NCBI GenBank assembly: GCA_947176715.1
Contig: CAMWRR010000056.1
Span: 1 to 9,591, forward strand
Origin: an uncultured Rikenellaceae bacterium
GTDB taxonomy: Bacteria > Bacteroidota > Bacteroidia > Bacteroidales > Rikenellaceae
Reading direction: 5' to 3'
DNA length: 9,591 nt
The notes beneath the pieces are model-generated. The model was given only the letters and a program-made list of their open reading frames with translations, had not been told where the DNA came from and did not search any database. Shown piece by piece: positions 1-6,485 of the stretch (position 1 is the stretch's first letter; every line of letters begins with the position of its first letter). Position numbers and translations under genes: made by a program.

Positions 1-234
1 GGTGAACACTACATCGTAGAGAGGTTGAGGGATTGGAATAAGTGGAACGGACCCCTTCTTGATAAACTATACCTCGGGCGGTTCTATCGAGTTGAGGTGA
101 ACACTACATCGTAGAGAGGTTGAGGGATTGGAATAAGTGGAACGGACCCCTTCTTGATAAACTATACCTCGGGCGGTTCTATCGGGTTGGGGTGAACACT
201 ACATCGTAGGGAGGTTAAATGATTATAATAAGCG
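1..234. repeat. 95-bp tandem direct repeat, two full units plus a diverging third
   Basis: Unit 1 is 1-95 and unit 2 is 96-190, nearly identical: the differences I see are at the end (ATCGAGTTGA versus ATCGGGTTGG). A third unit starts at 191 and matches for about 20 bases, then diverges while staying alignable to about 234. The first unit begins at the window edge, so the array probably continues to the left. The period (95) is not a multiple of three, so it is not an in-frame protein repeat. I do not recognise the family. Each unit ends with GGTTCTATCG followed by a G-rich stretch and restarts with GGTGAACACT. Confidence 0.95.
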
Positions 235-275
235 GCGTTACCGGACGAAGTTGGCACTGCATATTCAGGGAGCTA
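191..275 (+). repeat. Variant third repeat unit, first copy of the longer duplicated segment
   Basis: Positions 191-253 match 651-713 with only two differences by eye (A/G at 201 versus 661, and G/A at 209 versus 669). Weaker similarity continues to about 267 versus 727. This variant replaces the second half of the 95-bp unit with a segment starting GAGGTTAAATGATTATAATA and ending CCGGACGAAGTTG. It is therefore a distinct subtype of the repeat. Confidence 0.9.
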
Positions 276-278
276 TGA
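219..278 (+). other. Possible 19-codon micro-ORF in the repeat (copy 1)
   Basis: An ATG at 219, preceded by GGGAGG five to ten bases upstream, opens a reading frame MIIISGVTGRSWHCIFREL and stops at 276-278. The first 11 residues are identical to those of the frame at 679-735. It matches no family I know. The tails differ between the two copies, which argues against a conserved functional peptide. It may instead be the duplicated 5' end of a lost gene or a chance frame. Confidence 0.15.
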
Positions 279-402
279 ATATGAATTATAGATAATAATT
301 GAATGATATCAAAAACTTGATTACCTTAGCGAATGGTAGCCCGAGCGAAGCGAGTGGCATCAAACACTTTCCGCTTTCTCGGCCGTGAGCGGAGCGAGGG
401 CC

Positions 403-539
403 GTGCGGGCCGGAGCCTCCCCCCACGGAGGCCCGCAATAGAGAGTAGCTGAACTATGGGCGTTATTCGCCGAGTTTAGACAAAATCAATCTCCCGACTT
501 TCCCGCTCGGCGCGGTCCCCCGCAGGCTCCGGCCCGCAC
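403..539. repeat. 16-bp perfect inverted repeat with arms 403-418 and 524-539
   Basis: The left arm reads GTGCGGGCCGGAGCCT and the right arm is its exact reverse complement, with 105 bases between them. The left arm continues into a local hairpin (415-420 with 427-432). The right arm belongs to a GC-rich element that recurs at 2440-2465. The arms may therefore be two oppositely oriented members of one dispersed repeat family rather than one large stem. Confidence 0.85.
509..534 (-). repeat. Dispersed GC-rich repeat, copy A
   Basis: Read on the minus strand, this 26-bp stretch matches 2440-2465 on the plus strand at about 24 of 26 positions, with the first 13 bases (GGCCGGAGCCTGC) identical. 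A shorter relative lies at 403-418. It sits in noncoding DNA before folA. The function is unknown; repetitive extragenic palindrome-like elements are one possibility. Confidence 0.75.
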
Positions 540-602
540 TTCGTATCGTTGTAAAAGTCGTACATATTATAAAATAAGACTTTATCGACGAAAACGGGGG
601 TC

Positions 603-735
603 ACGGACCCCTCTTGATAAACTATACCTCGGGTGGTTCTATCGGATTGAGGTGAACACTGCATCGTAAGGAGGTTAAATGATTATAATAAGCGGCGTTA
701 CCGGACGAAGTTGTCGCTACATCTTCGTAAGATAA
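603..735 (+). repeat. Second composite copy of the 95-bp repeat family
   Basis: Positions 603-650 match the second half of the 95-bp unit (47-95), with one T missing in the CCCCTTCTTG stretch. Positions 651-713 match 191-253 almost exactly. This reproduces the junction between unit 2 and unit 3, so the segment was duplicated as a block. It ends about 50 bases before folA. Confidence 0.9.
679..735 (+). other. Possible 18-codon micro-ORF in the repeat (copy 2)
   Basis: An ATG at 679 follows a full AAGGAGGT (668-675), an unusually good Shine-Dalgarno match for this kind of genome. The frame reads MIIISGVTGRSCRYIFVR and stops at 733-735, about 50 bases before folA. The first 11 residues equal those of the frame at 219-278; the rest diverges. 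It could be a leader peptide for folA, a fragment of a duplicated gene, or chance. Confidence 0.2.
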
Positions 736-787
736 TGCCCGATAAATTTAAAGACTTTTAATTTTCAGCAATAGCAATAAATACGAC

Positions 788-1282
788 ATGGCTAAAGTTT
801 CGATGATAGCGGCAATGGCCTCCAACAGGGCATTGGGCAAGGACAACAAGCTGTTGTGGCACATAAGCGAAGATTTGAAGCACTTCAAGGCGATAACTTC
901 GGGCGGAGTGGTGGTGATGGGTCGTCGCACCTACGAGTCTTTGGGCAGACTGTTGCCGGGACGCGTCAATGTGATAGTCACCCGCAACACGGCAGACGCT
1001 GTGGACGGCGCCGTCATGGTATCGTCCTTGGAGGAGGCTCTGGAGCGTTACGCCGACAGGGAGGAGATATTCATAATAGGCGGCGGTCAGATATACCGTG
1101 CTGGGCTGCCCCTCTCTGACAGAGTGTACCTCACCGAGGTTATGCACCCCTACGAGGCCGACACCTTCTTCCCGGAGCTGGACCCCGCAATATGGCACGA
1201 GAGCGAGCGTCGGCACAACGACCGCGGCGCCGATTTCGCCTACCCGTTCGACTTCGTGATCTACGACAGAGTGGCAAGATAA
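788..1282 (+). CDS. folA: Dihydrofolate reductase
   Basis: It reduces dihydrofolate to tetrahydrofolate with NADPH in the cytoplasm, supplying one-carbon carriers for thymidylate, purine and methionine synthesis. The 164 residues are typical of a single-domain bacterial enzyme. Visible landmarks are the N-terminal strand with SMIAAMASNRALGKDNKLLW (5-24), the substrate-binding Asp29 in SEDLKHF (aligned with E. coli Asp27), the NADPH-binding GRRTYESLG (near 45-53), LLPGRVNVIVTR, and the second nucleotide-binding stretch IIGGGQIY followed by LTEV. The Pro-Trp usual before the active-site helix is Leu-Trp here. The ATG at 788 gives the full conserved N-terminus. nadA follows after 21 bp, so the two are probably co-transcribed. 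No thyA is visible in the window. Confidence 0.96.
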   Translation: MAKVSMIAAMASNRALGKDNKLLWHISEDLKHFKAITSGGVVVMGRRTYESLGRLLPGRVNVIVTRNTADAVDGAVMVSSLEEALERYADREEIFIIGGGQIYRAGLPLSDRVYLTEVMHPYEADTFFPELDPAIWHESERRHNDRGADFAYPFDFVIYDRVAR

Positions 1283-1303
1283 ATATTCCGTAAAAAAGCG
1301 ACT

Positions 1304-2239
1304 ATGGCAACTACAAAGCAACTGCAAGACAAGATAAAAGAGCTTAAAAAGAGCAAGAGAGCCATCATACTGGCGCATTACTACACGCGTCCCGAGGTAC
1401 AGGAGGTGGCCGACTTCGTGGGCGACAGCCTCCAGCTGGCCCGTGCGGCACAGGGTACCGACGCCGACATAATACTCTTCGCCGGGGTACACTTCATGGG
1501 CGAGACGGCCAAGGTGCTGTCGCCGGAGAAGAAGGTGCTCATCCCCGACCCCGAGGCCGGATGCTCGCTGGCCGACTCGTGTCCTGCGTACGACTTCGCA
1601 CGTTTCATAGAGGCGCATCCGGGTCACACCGTGGTCAGCTATGTCAACACCTCGGTGGCGGTAAAGGCCCTCACCGACATAGTGTGCACGTCGAGCAACG
1701 CCTTGCAGGTGGTGCGCTCCATACCCGAGTCGACACCCGTGATATTCGGTCCCGACCGTAACCTCGGCTCCTATATCAAGAGCATGACGGGACGCGACAA
1801 CATGGTTATATGGGACGGCGCGTGTCACGTGCACGAACGATTCTCGCTCGAAGAGATTCTCCGCCTCAAACGCGAGCACCCCGGGGCAAAGGTGCTGGTA
1901 CACCCCGAATGCAAACAGCAGATAGTGCTCGTGGCCGACCACGTAGGCTCCACGGCCGCGCTCCTCGACTATGCCCGAAAAAGCGATGCCGACGAATTTA
2001 TAGTGGTGACCGAGCCGGGCATAATATTCAAGATGCAGGAGGCATGCCCCGACAAACGGTTCATCCCCGCACCGCCCACCGACAGCTCGTGCGCCTGCAA
2101 CGACTGCAGCTATATGAAGCTCGTGACTCTACCCAAGATAATAGACACCCTCGAGCATGAGCTAAACGCCATAGAGATACCGGAAGATGTCGCCCAAAAG
2201 GCGGTAAGACCTATACTGAGGATGTTGGAGGTGAAATAA
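1304..2239 (+). CDS. nadA: Quinolinate synthase A
   Basis: It condenses iminoaspartate with dihydroxyacetone phosphate to give quinolinate, the second step of de novo NAD synthesis. It is an oxygen-sensitive [4Fe-4S] enzyme of the cytoplasm. The 311 residues match the usual length. The three cluster ligands known for the family are present: Cys87 in GCSLADSC, Cys174 in WDGACHVHE, and Cys268 in CACNDCSYM. Other conserved segments are ILAHYYTRPEVQ (22-33), FAGVHFMGETAKVLSP (59-74), YVNTSVAVKA (113-122) and HPEC (200-203). The partner genes nadB and nadC are not in this window, so L-aspartate oxidase or dehydrogenase must be encoded elsewhere. It lies 21 bp behind folA and is closed by a hairpin just after the stop. 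Confidence 0.97.
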   Translation: MATTKQLQDKIKELKKSKRAIILAHYYTRPEVQEVADFVGDSLQLARAAQGTDADIILFAGVHFMGETAKVLSPEKKVLIPDPEAGCSLADSCPAYDFARFIEAHPGHTVVSYVNTSVAVKALTDIVCTSSNALQVVRSIPESTPVIFGPDRNLGSYIKSMTGRDNMVIWDGACHVHERFSLEEILRLKREHPGAKVLVHPECKQQIVLVADHVGSTAALLDYARKSDADEFIVVTEPGIIFKMQEACPDKRFIPAPPTDSSCACNDCSYMKLVTLPKIIDTLEHELNAIEIPEDVAQKAVRPILRMLEVK

Positions 2240-2259
2240 CCCGACAGCCTACCCCCTTT

Positions 2260-2290
2260 CAAGCCCCGGCCGTAACATGACCGGGGCTTG
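2260..2290 (+). terminator. Hairpin terminator after folA-nadA
   Basis: A perfect 10-bp stem CAAGCCCCGG / CCGGGGCTTG (2260-2269 with 2281-2290) with an 11-base loop begins 20 bases after the nadA stop. No U-tract follows, so it is not a classical intrinsic terminator. Position and strength still make transcript termination or 3'-end protection the likely role. Confidence 0.65.
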
Positions 2291-2439
2291 CACGTCTCAC
2301 GGCAGACAGAGAGGCGGACTGTTCTCAGTGAGAGAGTCTGTTTTTAATTATCGCTGTCCGGTAAAGATTCAGAAGATCCGCATAACATATCAATGGCAGC
2401 TCTTTAACGCAAAGGCTTGTCTTTGTTATGTGTCACAGA

Positions 2440-2491
2440 GGCCGGAGCCTGCAGGGGAGCGCGCCTCGCGACGGGCAGAAGTGAGGCGGTT
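2440..2491 (+). repeat. Dispersed GC-rich repeat, copy B
   Basis: Positions 2440-2465 match the minus strand of 509-534 at about 24 of 26 bases. The end of the block, GGGCAGAAGTGAGGCGGTT (2473-2491), matches 2601-2619 at 17 of 19. It is therefore the best link between the copy near folA and the copy at 2576-2619. Confidence 0.7.
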
Positions 2492-2575
2492 CGGTGCACT
2501 TATTTAACGTGAATTCGATATAAGACAAATTCCGTATATCGTTATTGTACAGTCATTTAGCGACACAAACACGGA

Positions 2576-2619
2576 CCGAAGCCTACGGGGACAGTGCGGC
2601 GGGCAGAAGAGAGGCTGTT
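2576..2619 (+). repeat. Dispersed GC-rich repeat, diverged copy C
   Basis: It starts CCGAAGCCTACGGGGA, resembling CCGGAGCCTGCAGGGGA of copy B. It ends GGGCAGAAGAGAGGCTGTT (2601-2619), with 17 of 19 bases equal to 2473-2491. The middle differs in length and sequence, so it is an older or decayed copy, about 130 bp from copy B in the same orientation. Confidence 0.55.
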
Positions 2620-2711
2620 TAATACCCTTAACAAATAACGCTTAAACACTCCGTTACTCTCACTTGCAGGCCTCTGTGCGGGGGAATTTTGCCCGCCGCG
2701 AGATACAGAAA

Positions 2712-3263
2712 TCATTTGACCCTGTCCGGATTTTTGGCGATGAAATCCTCCCACCCCCCCTTAGAGCCCGATACGGGCAGGGGCGCCGTCTCCTGAAGAT
2801 GGTGGCACAACGCCACGGCCAATCCGTCGGTAGAGTCGAGATTCTTGGGCAACTCCTTGAGCGACAGTATATGTCGCAACATCTCCGCCACTTGCAGCTT
2901 GGAGGCCCCGCCCGTACCGGCTACGGCTATCTTTACCTTGGTAGGCGCATACTCGAATATCTCGCCGCAATGGGCCGATGCCGCGGCTATGGCCACCCCC
3001 TGCGCCCGTCCGAGCTTGAGCATGCTCTGCACGTTCTCTCCGAAGAAGGGGGCCTCGAGGGCCACGGCGTCGGGCCTGTACTCCATCACCAAAGAGCTTA
3101 CCCTCTGGTATATATGTCCGAGTTTGAGATATGGGGTCTTGAACCGCGAGAGGTCGATATAGCCCATGGTCACGAAAGAGACCTTGCGACCGCATACGCG
3201 GATGACCCCGTAGCCCATCTTGTTGGTACCCGGGTCTATACCCATTATTGTCCGGTCGGCCAT
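2712..3263 (-). CDS. ruvC: Crossover junction endodeoxyribonuclease RuvC
   Basis: RuvC is the dimeric Mg2+-dependent nuclease that cuts Holliday junctions made during homologous recombination, acting with RuvAB. The 183 residues fit the family (about 170-190). The four acidic catalytic residues are all present: Asp10 in MGIDPGTNKMGYG, Glu70 in ALEAPFFGENVQS, and Asp143 and Asp146 in LDSTDGLAVALCH. The RNase H-like fold signature and the KVKIAVAGTGGASK stretch (109-122) are intact. The ATG at 3263 places the first catalytic Asp at residue 10, as expected. It is the last gene of a reverse operon, only 9 bp behind lpxD, so it probably depends on the wecA promoter unless an internal promoter exists. 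No ruvA or ruvB is in the window. Confidence 0.95.
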   Translation of the reverse strand: MADRTIMGIDPGTNKMGYGVIRVCGRKVSFVTMGYIDLSRFKTPYLKLGHIYQRVSSLVMEYRPDAVALEAPFFGENVQSMLKLGRAQGVAIAAASAHCGEIFEYAPTKVKIAVAGTGGASKLQVAEMLRHILSLKELPKNLDSTDGLAVALCHHLQETAPLPVSGSKGGWEDFIAKNPDRVK

Positions 3264-3272
3264 CTGGTCAGC

Positions 3273-4310
3273 CTATTTATCGCCGCGCAGCTCGGCTATC
3301 TCGCGTTTGAGAGCGGCTATCTCGCGACGCATCTCGGGCAACTCCTTGAATACCATGAAGGCGCGCTGGAAGTCGCGGGCATGAAACGCCGGGGTGCCTA
3401 ACAACACCTCCCCCTCGCGTTTGACGGCAGAGCCCACTCCGGCCTGCGACCCTATCTGCGTCTTGTCGGCGACGGTTATATGGCCCGCTATGCCCACCTG
3501 TCCGGCGAACATACAGTTGGCGCCCACCTTGGTAGAGCCGGCTATACCCGTCTGGGCGGCGGCTACGGTGTCGTGATCTATCACCACGTTATGGCCTATC
3601 TGAATGAGGTTGTCGAGCTTGACACCGCGTCGGAGAACGGTGGAGCCCATCGTGGCGCGGTCGACGCATGTGTTGGCGCCTATCTCCACATCGTTCTCTA
3701 TCACCACATTGCCTATCTGCGGTATCTTCTTGTAGCGGCCGTCCACCGGTGCGAAGCCGAAACCGTCGGCACCTATGACGCAACCGCTGTGGAGTATGAC
3801 GTTATCGCCCAACACGCAACCCTCGTATATCTTTACGCCGCTATTGACCGTCACGTTATCGCCGAGCTTTACGCCCATGCCTATGTACGAGTGCGGATAT
3901 ATCTTGCAGCCCTTGCCTACCACGGCACCGTCGTCTATCACGGCGAACGGACCTACGTACGCGTCCTCGGCAACCGACGCGCTCTCCGATATGGAGGCCA
4001 AGGGGCTGATGCCGCTCTTCTGCGGCTTGTTGGCCACGTAGAGGTCTAAAAGCTGCGCGAAAGAGCCGTAAGGGTCGGCCACCTTCACCAAGGTGGCGTT
4101 TACGGAGCGGGTAGGCGCGAAGTCTTTCGACACTATCACTATCGTAGCGGCGGTATCGTAGATGTAATGTTCGTATTTGGGGTTGGCAAGGAACGCCAGA
4201 TCGCCGCATTTAGCCTCCTCTATCTTGGCTACCGAGCTGACGGCGGCATCCGGATTGCCTACCACTTCGCCTCCGAGGAAAGAGGCTATCGTCTGTGCAG
4301 AAAATTCCAT
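3273..4310 (-). CDS. lpxD: UDP-3-O-acylglucosamine N-acyltransferase LpxD
   Basis: It transfers a hydroxyacyl chain from acyl carrier protein to the 2-amino group of UDP-3-O-acylglucosamine, the third step of lipid A synthesis, at the inner face of the cytoplasmic membrane. The 345 residues divide as in the family. An N-terminal uridine-binding domain (about 1-100) includes the GDLAFLANPKY stretch (36-46). A left-handed beta-helix of hexapeptide repeats (about 105-305) follows, and then a C-terminal charged helix ending in REIAALKREIAELRGDK. His240 in IQIGHNVVI matches the catalytic histidine (E. coli His239). The ADGFGFAP motif (181-188) is conserved. The gene stands between wecA and ruvC and not beside lpxC-fabZ or lpxA as in many Bacteroidales genomes. 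Confidence 0.96.
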   Translation of the reverse strand: MEFSAQTIASFLGGEVVGNPDAAVSSVAKIEEAKCGDLAFLANPKYEHYIYDTAATIVIVSKDFAPTRSVNATLVKVADPYGSFAQLLDLYVANKPQKSGISPLASISESASVAEDAYVGPFAVIDDGAVVGKGCKIYPHSYIGMGVKLGDNVTVNSGVKIYEGCVLGDNVILHSGCVIGADGFGFAPVDGRYKKIPQIGNVVIENDVEIGANTCVDRATMGSTVLRRGVKLDNLIQIGHNVVIDHDTVAAAQTGIAGSTKVGANCMFAGQVGIAGHITVADKTQIGSQAGVGSAVKREGEVLLGTPAFHARDFQRAFMVFKELPEMRREIAALKREIAELRGDK

Positions 4311-4338
4311 ATCTTCAGTTTAATAGATTCTACAACGG

Positions 4339-5463
4339 CTATCGCGCCGACGTATTGCCCTTCGCCCTGCCCTCTCTCTTGCGTATGATATATTTGGGCA
4401 ACCAGTTGAGGAACACCATGCCTATGAGTACGTCGGAGACGAACAGCAGGTTGGAGTTTATATCCTGCAACGCGAAGTTGAATATTATTATAGCGATGGC
4501 CATTATCAGTATTATACCCGTGCTCTGCATGTGGGTGAAGCCGAGGCGGAGAAACAGGTGGTGTATGTGCGTCTTGTCGGGGAAGAACGGCGGACGCCCC
4601 TTCATTATGCGTTCGGTGAGCACCCTCACGGTGTCGAACACCGGTATGAACACCGCCGACAACACCATAAGCTCCCCATTGGGGGTGTCGAAGGTGAAGG
4701 TGCCCATCCCCGTATTGAGGTCGATGAACTTAAGACCGAGGAAAGATACTATGTAACCGAGCATGAGCGACCCGCCGTCACCCATGAACACCTTGAGCCT
4801 CATGCCACGGGTGTTGTAAAGGAAGAATGTGACCACGCATCCGAGCAGGCTGACGCCGAGCATGGTGTAGGCGTAGAGGTCGTGATAGTAGAACCACCCC
4901 GAGAGAACGCACAGCGCTATGGCTCCCAACCCGGAGCACAGCCCGTCCACTCCGTCTATCAGGTTGTAGGCGTTGACCGCGCCCACCACCACGAACACCG
5001 TGAGAAGCACGCTGAAGACGGGGTGTATGTAGTATATGCCGAAAAGGCCGTCGAACGATTTTATGTTGAGGTCCGCCAGCACCAGCATTGCGGCGGCGAC
5101 CACCTGCACCAGAAACTTGCTTTTATAGCCGATGCCGACCAGATCGTCCGCAAGACCTATGAAAAACAGCGATATGAGACCGGCCACGAAGAAGAGAAAC
5201 TCGGCGTAGAACTCGTCGGCATAGACGGGGTTGAGATCGAATCCCGTGGTGATGTGGAGTATGCCCAAAGAGAGACAAAACGAGACCAGCACGGCCGGCA
5301 GGAACGAGATGCCGCCCAGACGCGGGATGGCTCCCGTATGGACCTTTCTCGCATTATGGGAGTCGAACAGACGTTTGCGCTTGGATATGATGATTATGTT
5401 CGGAATGGTTATCCATCCGATGAATGCCGACATAACGAGTGTCAGAACGATAAAACCCACCAT
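4339..5463 (-). CDS. Undecaprenyl-phosphate glycosyl-1-phosphate transferase, WecA/TagO/MraY family
   Basis: An integral membrane enzyme expected to move a sugar-1-phosphate (probably GlcNAc-1-P or a related amino sugar) from its UDP form to undecaprenyl phosphate, starting lipid-linked O-antigen or capsule glycans. The 374 residues hold about 10-11 hydrophobic segments. Superfamily motifs are in order: RKVHTGAIPRLGGISF (39-54), LADDLVG (104-110) with the paired aspartates, NAYNLIDGVDGL (164-175), FMGDGGS (226-232), and a cytoplasmic loop with GRPPFFPDKTHIHHLFLRLG (289-308). The His-rich HIHH and the absence of MraY-specific context favour the WecA/TagO group over MraY. The exact sugar cannot be told from sequence. 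It is first in the operon with lpxD, 28 bp ahead of it. Confidence 0.9.
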   Translation of the reverse strand: MVGFIVLTLVMSAFIGWITIPNIIIISKRKRLFDSHNARKVHTGAIPRLGGISFLPAVLVSFCLSLGILHITTGFDLNPVYADEFYAEFLFFVAGLISLFFIGLADDLVGIGYKSKFLVQVVAAAMLVLADLNIKSFDGLFGIYYIHPVFSVLLTVFVVVGAVNAYNLIDGVDGLCSGLGAIALCVLSGWFYYHDLYAYTMLGVSLLGCVVTFFLYNTRGMRLKVFMGDGGSLMLGYIVSFLGLKFIDLNTGMGTFTFDTPNGELMVLSAVFIPVFDTVRVLTERIMKGRPPFFPDKTHIHHLFLRLGFTHMQSTGIILIMAIAIIIFNFALQDINSNLLFVSDVLIGMVFLNWLPKYIIRKREGRAKGNTSAR

Positions 5464-5486
5464 AACTCTTTAAGCCTTATTTTCTG

Positions 5487-5494
5487 CAAATATA
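5487..5494 (-). promoter_or_regulatory. Candidate -7 promoter box for wecA-lpxD-ruvC
   Basis: On the minus strand the octamer TATATTTG matches the Bacteroidota -7 consensus TAnnTTTG and lies 23 bases before the ATG. A transcript would then have a leader of about 15-18 bases. No clear TTTG is found at the expected -33 position, which weakens the call. Confidence 0.45.
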
Positions 5495-5608
5495 CTACTT
5501 TAATATTTAAGAGAATGCCTAAATTCTCCATTCGGTTTGATTTTTTTATACATTCTCGGCTTTTCCGTATCTATCGTAAGTTTCAGACTCTCCGACGGGT
5601 TATATCAG

Positions 5609-5662
5609 AGAGCCCCCCCCGGAGCCGCACCCCGGGATGCCGCCCCGGAGGCACGCCCGCGA
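5609..5662. repeat. GC-rich block with short direct repeats in the divergent wecA/radC region
   Basis: Inside an otherwise AT-rich intergenic region, this stretch holds a C8 run and two copies of CCCCGGAG (5616-5623 and 5643-5650) around a CCCGGG palindrome. Its composition resembles the GC-rich repeats near 403-436 and 2440-2465, but I cannot align it well to them. Confidence 0.4.
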
Positions 5663-5724
5663 CAAAAAACCGTATAAATATCATGACCGGACCTGTTTTT
5701 CGGCCGAAATACAAAATCGCTTAT

Positions 5725-5732
5725 TACCTTTG
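5725..5732 (+). promoter_or_regulatory. Candidate -7 promoter box for radC
   Basis: TACCTTTG matches TAnnTTTG and ends 16 bases before the proposed ATG. The -33 position is GC-rich and lacks TTTG, so only the -7 element supports it. Confidence 0.45.
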
Positions 5733-5748
5733 CAGAAAGGGTAATCGA

Positions 5749-6414
5749 ATGGAAAAACGAATGGAGCCGTCGGAGGGTCTCGCCCTCTCCGACAGGGTTA
5801 TGATAGGCGAAACCTCCGATATGGACAATCCGGAGCTACTCGCCGTGATAGCAGGCAGCGACGATGCGGCCACGGTCAAACGCCTTATGCGCTCGTGCAG
5901 CGACGGCATAGCCTCGTTGGCGGGACTCAGCGGCGACGACATAGCCAAACGCGGCCGTCTCGGCAAACGTCAGGCCGTAGCTATAGCCGCGGCTATAGAG
6001 CTGGCCGCACGCATGGAACCGTCTGCCGGAGAGCTTCCGCAGGAGATAAGGACCAACGCCGATGTAGTGGCCCTCTTCGGGACCGAGATGCGCGGCAAAA
6101 GACAGGAGGAGCTGTGGGCGTTATATCTCACCGGCGGCAACAGGCTCATAGAGAGGCGGTGCATATCGATAGGCGGCGCCTCCGGAGTGACCTCCGACAT
6201 AAAGATAGTGGTAGGCCGCGCCATAGAGCTGCTGGCCGCGGCCGTGATAGTGGTACACAACCACCCCTCCGGAGACCCCTCCCCGAGCGACGAGGACACC
6301 GAGCTGACCTCGCGCCTCAAACAGGCCTGCGCCCTTTTCGACATACGTCTGCTCGACCACCTGATAATAGGCGACCGTGAACATTACAGCTTCTTGCAGA
6401 GAGGCTGTCTGTGA
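5749..6414 (+). CDS. radC: RadC family JAB/MPN-domain protein
   Basis: A member of the RadC (UPF0758) family. The name comes from an early radiation-sensitivity phenotype, and a direct role in repair remains unproven. The family carries a JAMM metalloprotease-like zinc site. From the ATG at 5749 it has 221 residues, the usual length. The N-terminal helical part has LAGLSGDDIAKRGRLGKRQA (57-76). The C-terminal MPN domain has EELWALYLTGGNRLI (120-134) and the HNHPSGDPSPSDED motif with His170, His172 and Asp183, ending FLQRGCL. The frame stays open far upstream because it runs antisense through wecA; that extension is not part of the protein. An alternative ATG lies four codons downstream at 5761. 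It is transcribed divergently from wecA and closed by a hairpin. Confidence 0.93.
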   Translation: MEKRMEPSEGLALSDRVMIGETSDMDNPELLAVIAGSDDAATVKRLMRSCSDGIASLAGLSGDDIAKRGRLGKRQAVAIAAAIELAARMEPSAGELPQEIRTNADVVALFGTEMRGKRQEELWALYLTGGNRLIERRCISIGGASGVTSDIKIVVGRAIELLAAAVIVVHNHPSGDPSPSDEDTELTSRLKQACALFDIRLLDHLIIGDREHYSFLQRGCL

Positions 6415-6440
6415 GATGCCGGCACAATAACCGCATAAAT

Positions 6441-6485
6441 GAATAACCATCGTCCGCCGTATTATACCGGCAGCGATGGTTATTC
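6441..6485 (+). terminator. Long hairpin after radC, probable terminator
   Basis: A perfect 12-bp stem GAATAACCATCG / CGATGGTTATTC (6441-6452 with 6474-6485) encloses a further GCCG/CGGC pairing (6456-6459 with 6468-6471) and an AT loop. It begins 27 bases after the radC stop. A modest T-rich stretch (GATTTTCC) follows about ten bases later. Confidence 0.7.

Larger units (their letters stand above)
279..602. other. Noncoding spacer between the two repeat copies, with GC-rich palindromic DNA
   Basis: No credible gene is visible. The first 60 bases are AT-rich. Positions 340-436 are GC-rich and hold the near-repeats GAGCGAAGCGAG (343-354) and GAGCGGAGCGAG (387-398), which differ at one base. 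A hairpin pairs GCCTCC (415-420) with GGAGGC (427-432). A 16-bp perfect inverted repeat joins 403-418 with 524-539. The block lies between the repeat copies at 191-275 and 603-735, so it could be DNA inserted into an older repeat array. I see no terminal inverted repeats or target-site duplication that would prove this. Confidence 0.6.
2291..2711. other. Noncoding spacer between convergent nadA and ruvC, with diverged repeats
   Basis: No credible gene is seen; the forward open frame over 2277-2507 has no recognisable motif and starts inside the nadA hairpin. The spacer mixes AT-rich stretches with two or three related GC-rich blocks (2440-2491, 2576-2619, and a weaker one at 2301-2323). It also contains a 10-bp inverted pair, CACAGAGGCC (2434-2443) and GGCCTCTGTG (2669-2678). 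It lies between the converging folA-nadA and wecA-lpxD-ruvC transcripts. Confidence 0.6.

Noticed and set aside
1..190. CRISPR array
   Set aside because: The 95-bp units repeat without unique spacers and only two are complete. No cas genes are seen.
476..664. Reverse 62-codon frame across the second repeat copy
   Set aside because: It has no family motif and spans repeat DNA and a GC-rich inverted repeat. The equivalent frame in units 1 and 2 is broken by a stop right after the ATG.
743..766. Promoter boxes for folA (TAAATTTA at 743-750, TAATTTTC at 759-766)
   Set aside because: Each departs by one base from TAnnTTTG and neither has a TTTG at the -33 position. In AT-rich DNA this is not enough.
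758..1942. Reverse open frame of 394 codons across folA and nadA
   Set aside because: It is antisense to two clearly conserved genes. Long antisense frames are expected from the codon bias of this genome.
2678..2696. Short hairpin GCGGG / CCCGC just after ruvC as a terminator
   Set aside because: The stem is only five base pairs and no T-run follows on the minus strand, so it is too weak to call.
2664..3401. Forward 245-codon frame opposite ruvC
   Set aside because: It is the shadow of ruvC and the lpxD end; RuvC has all four catalytic acids on the other strand.
4531..6414. Forward open frame of 627 codons covering the wecA complement and radC
   Set aside because: Its first part is antisense to the well-conserved WecA-like gene and is rich in His/Glu/Val with no motif. 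Only the part from 5749 encodes RadC.
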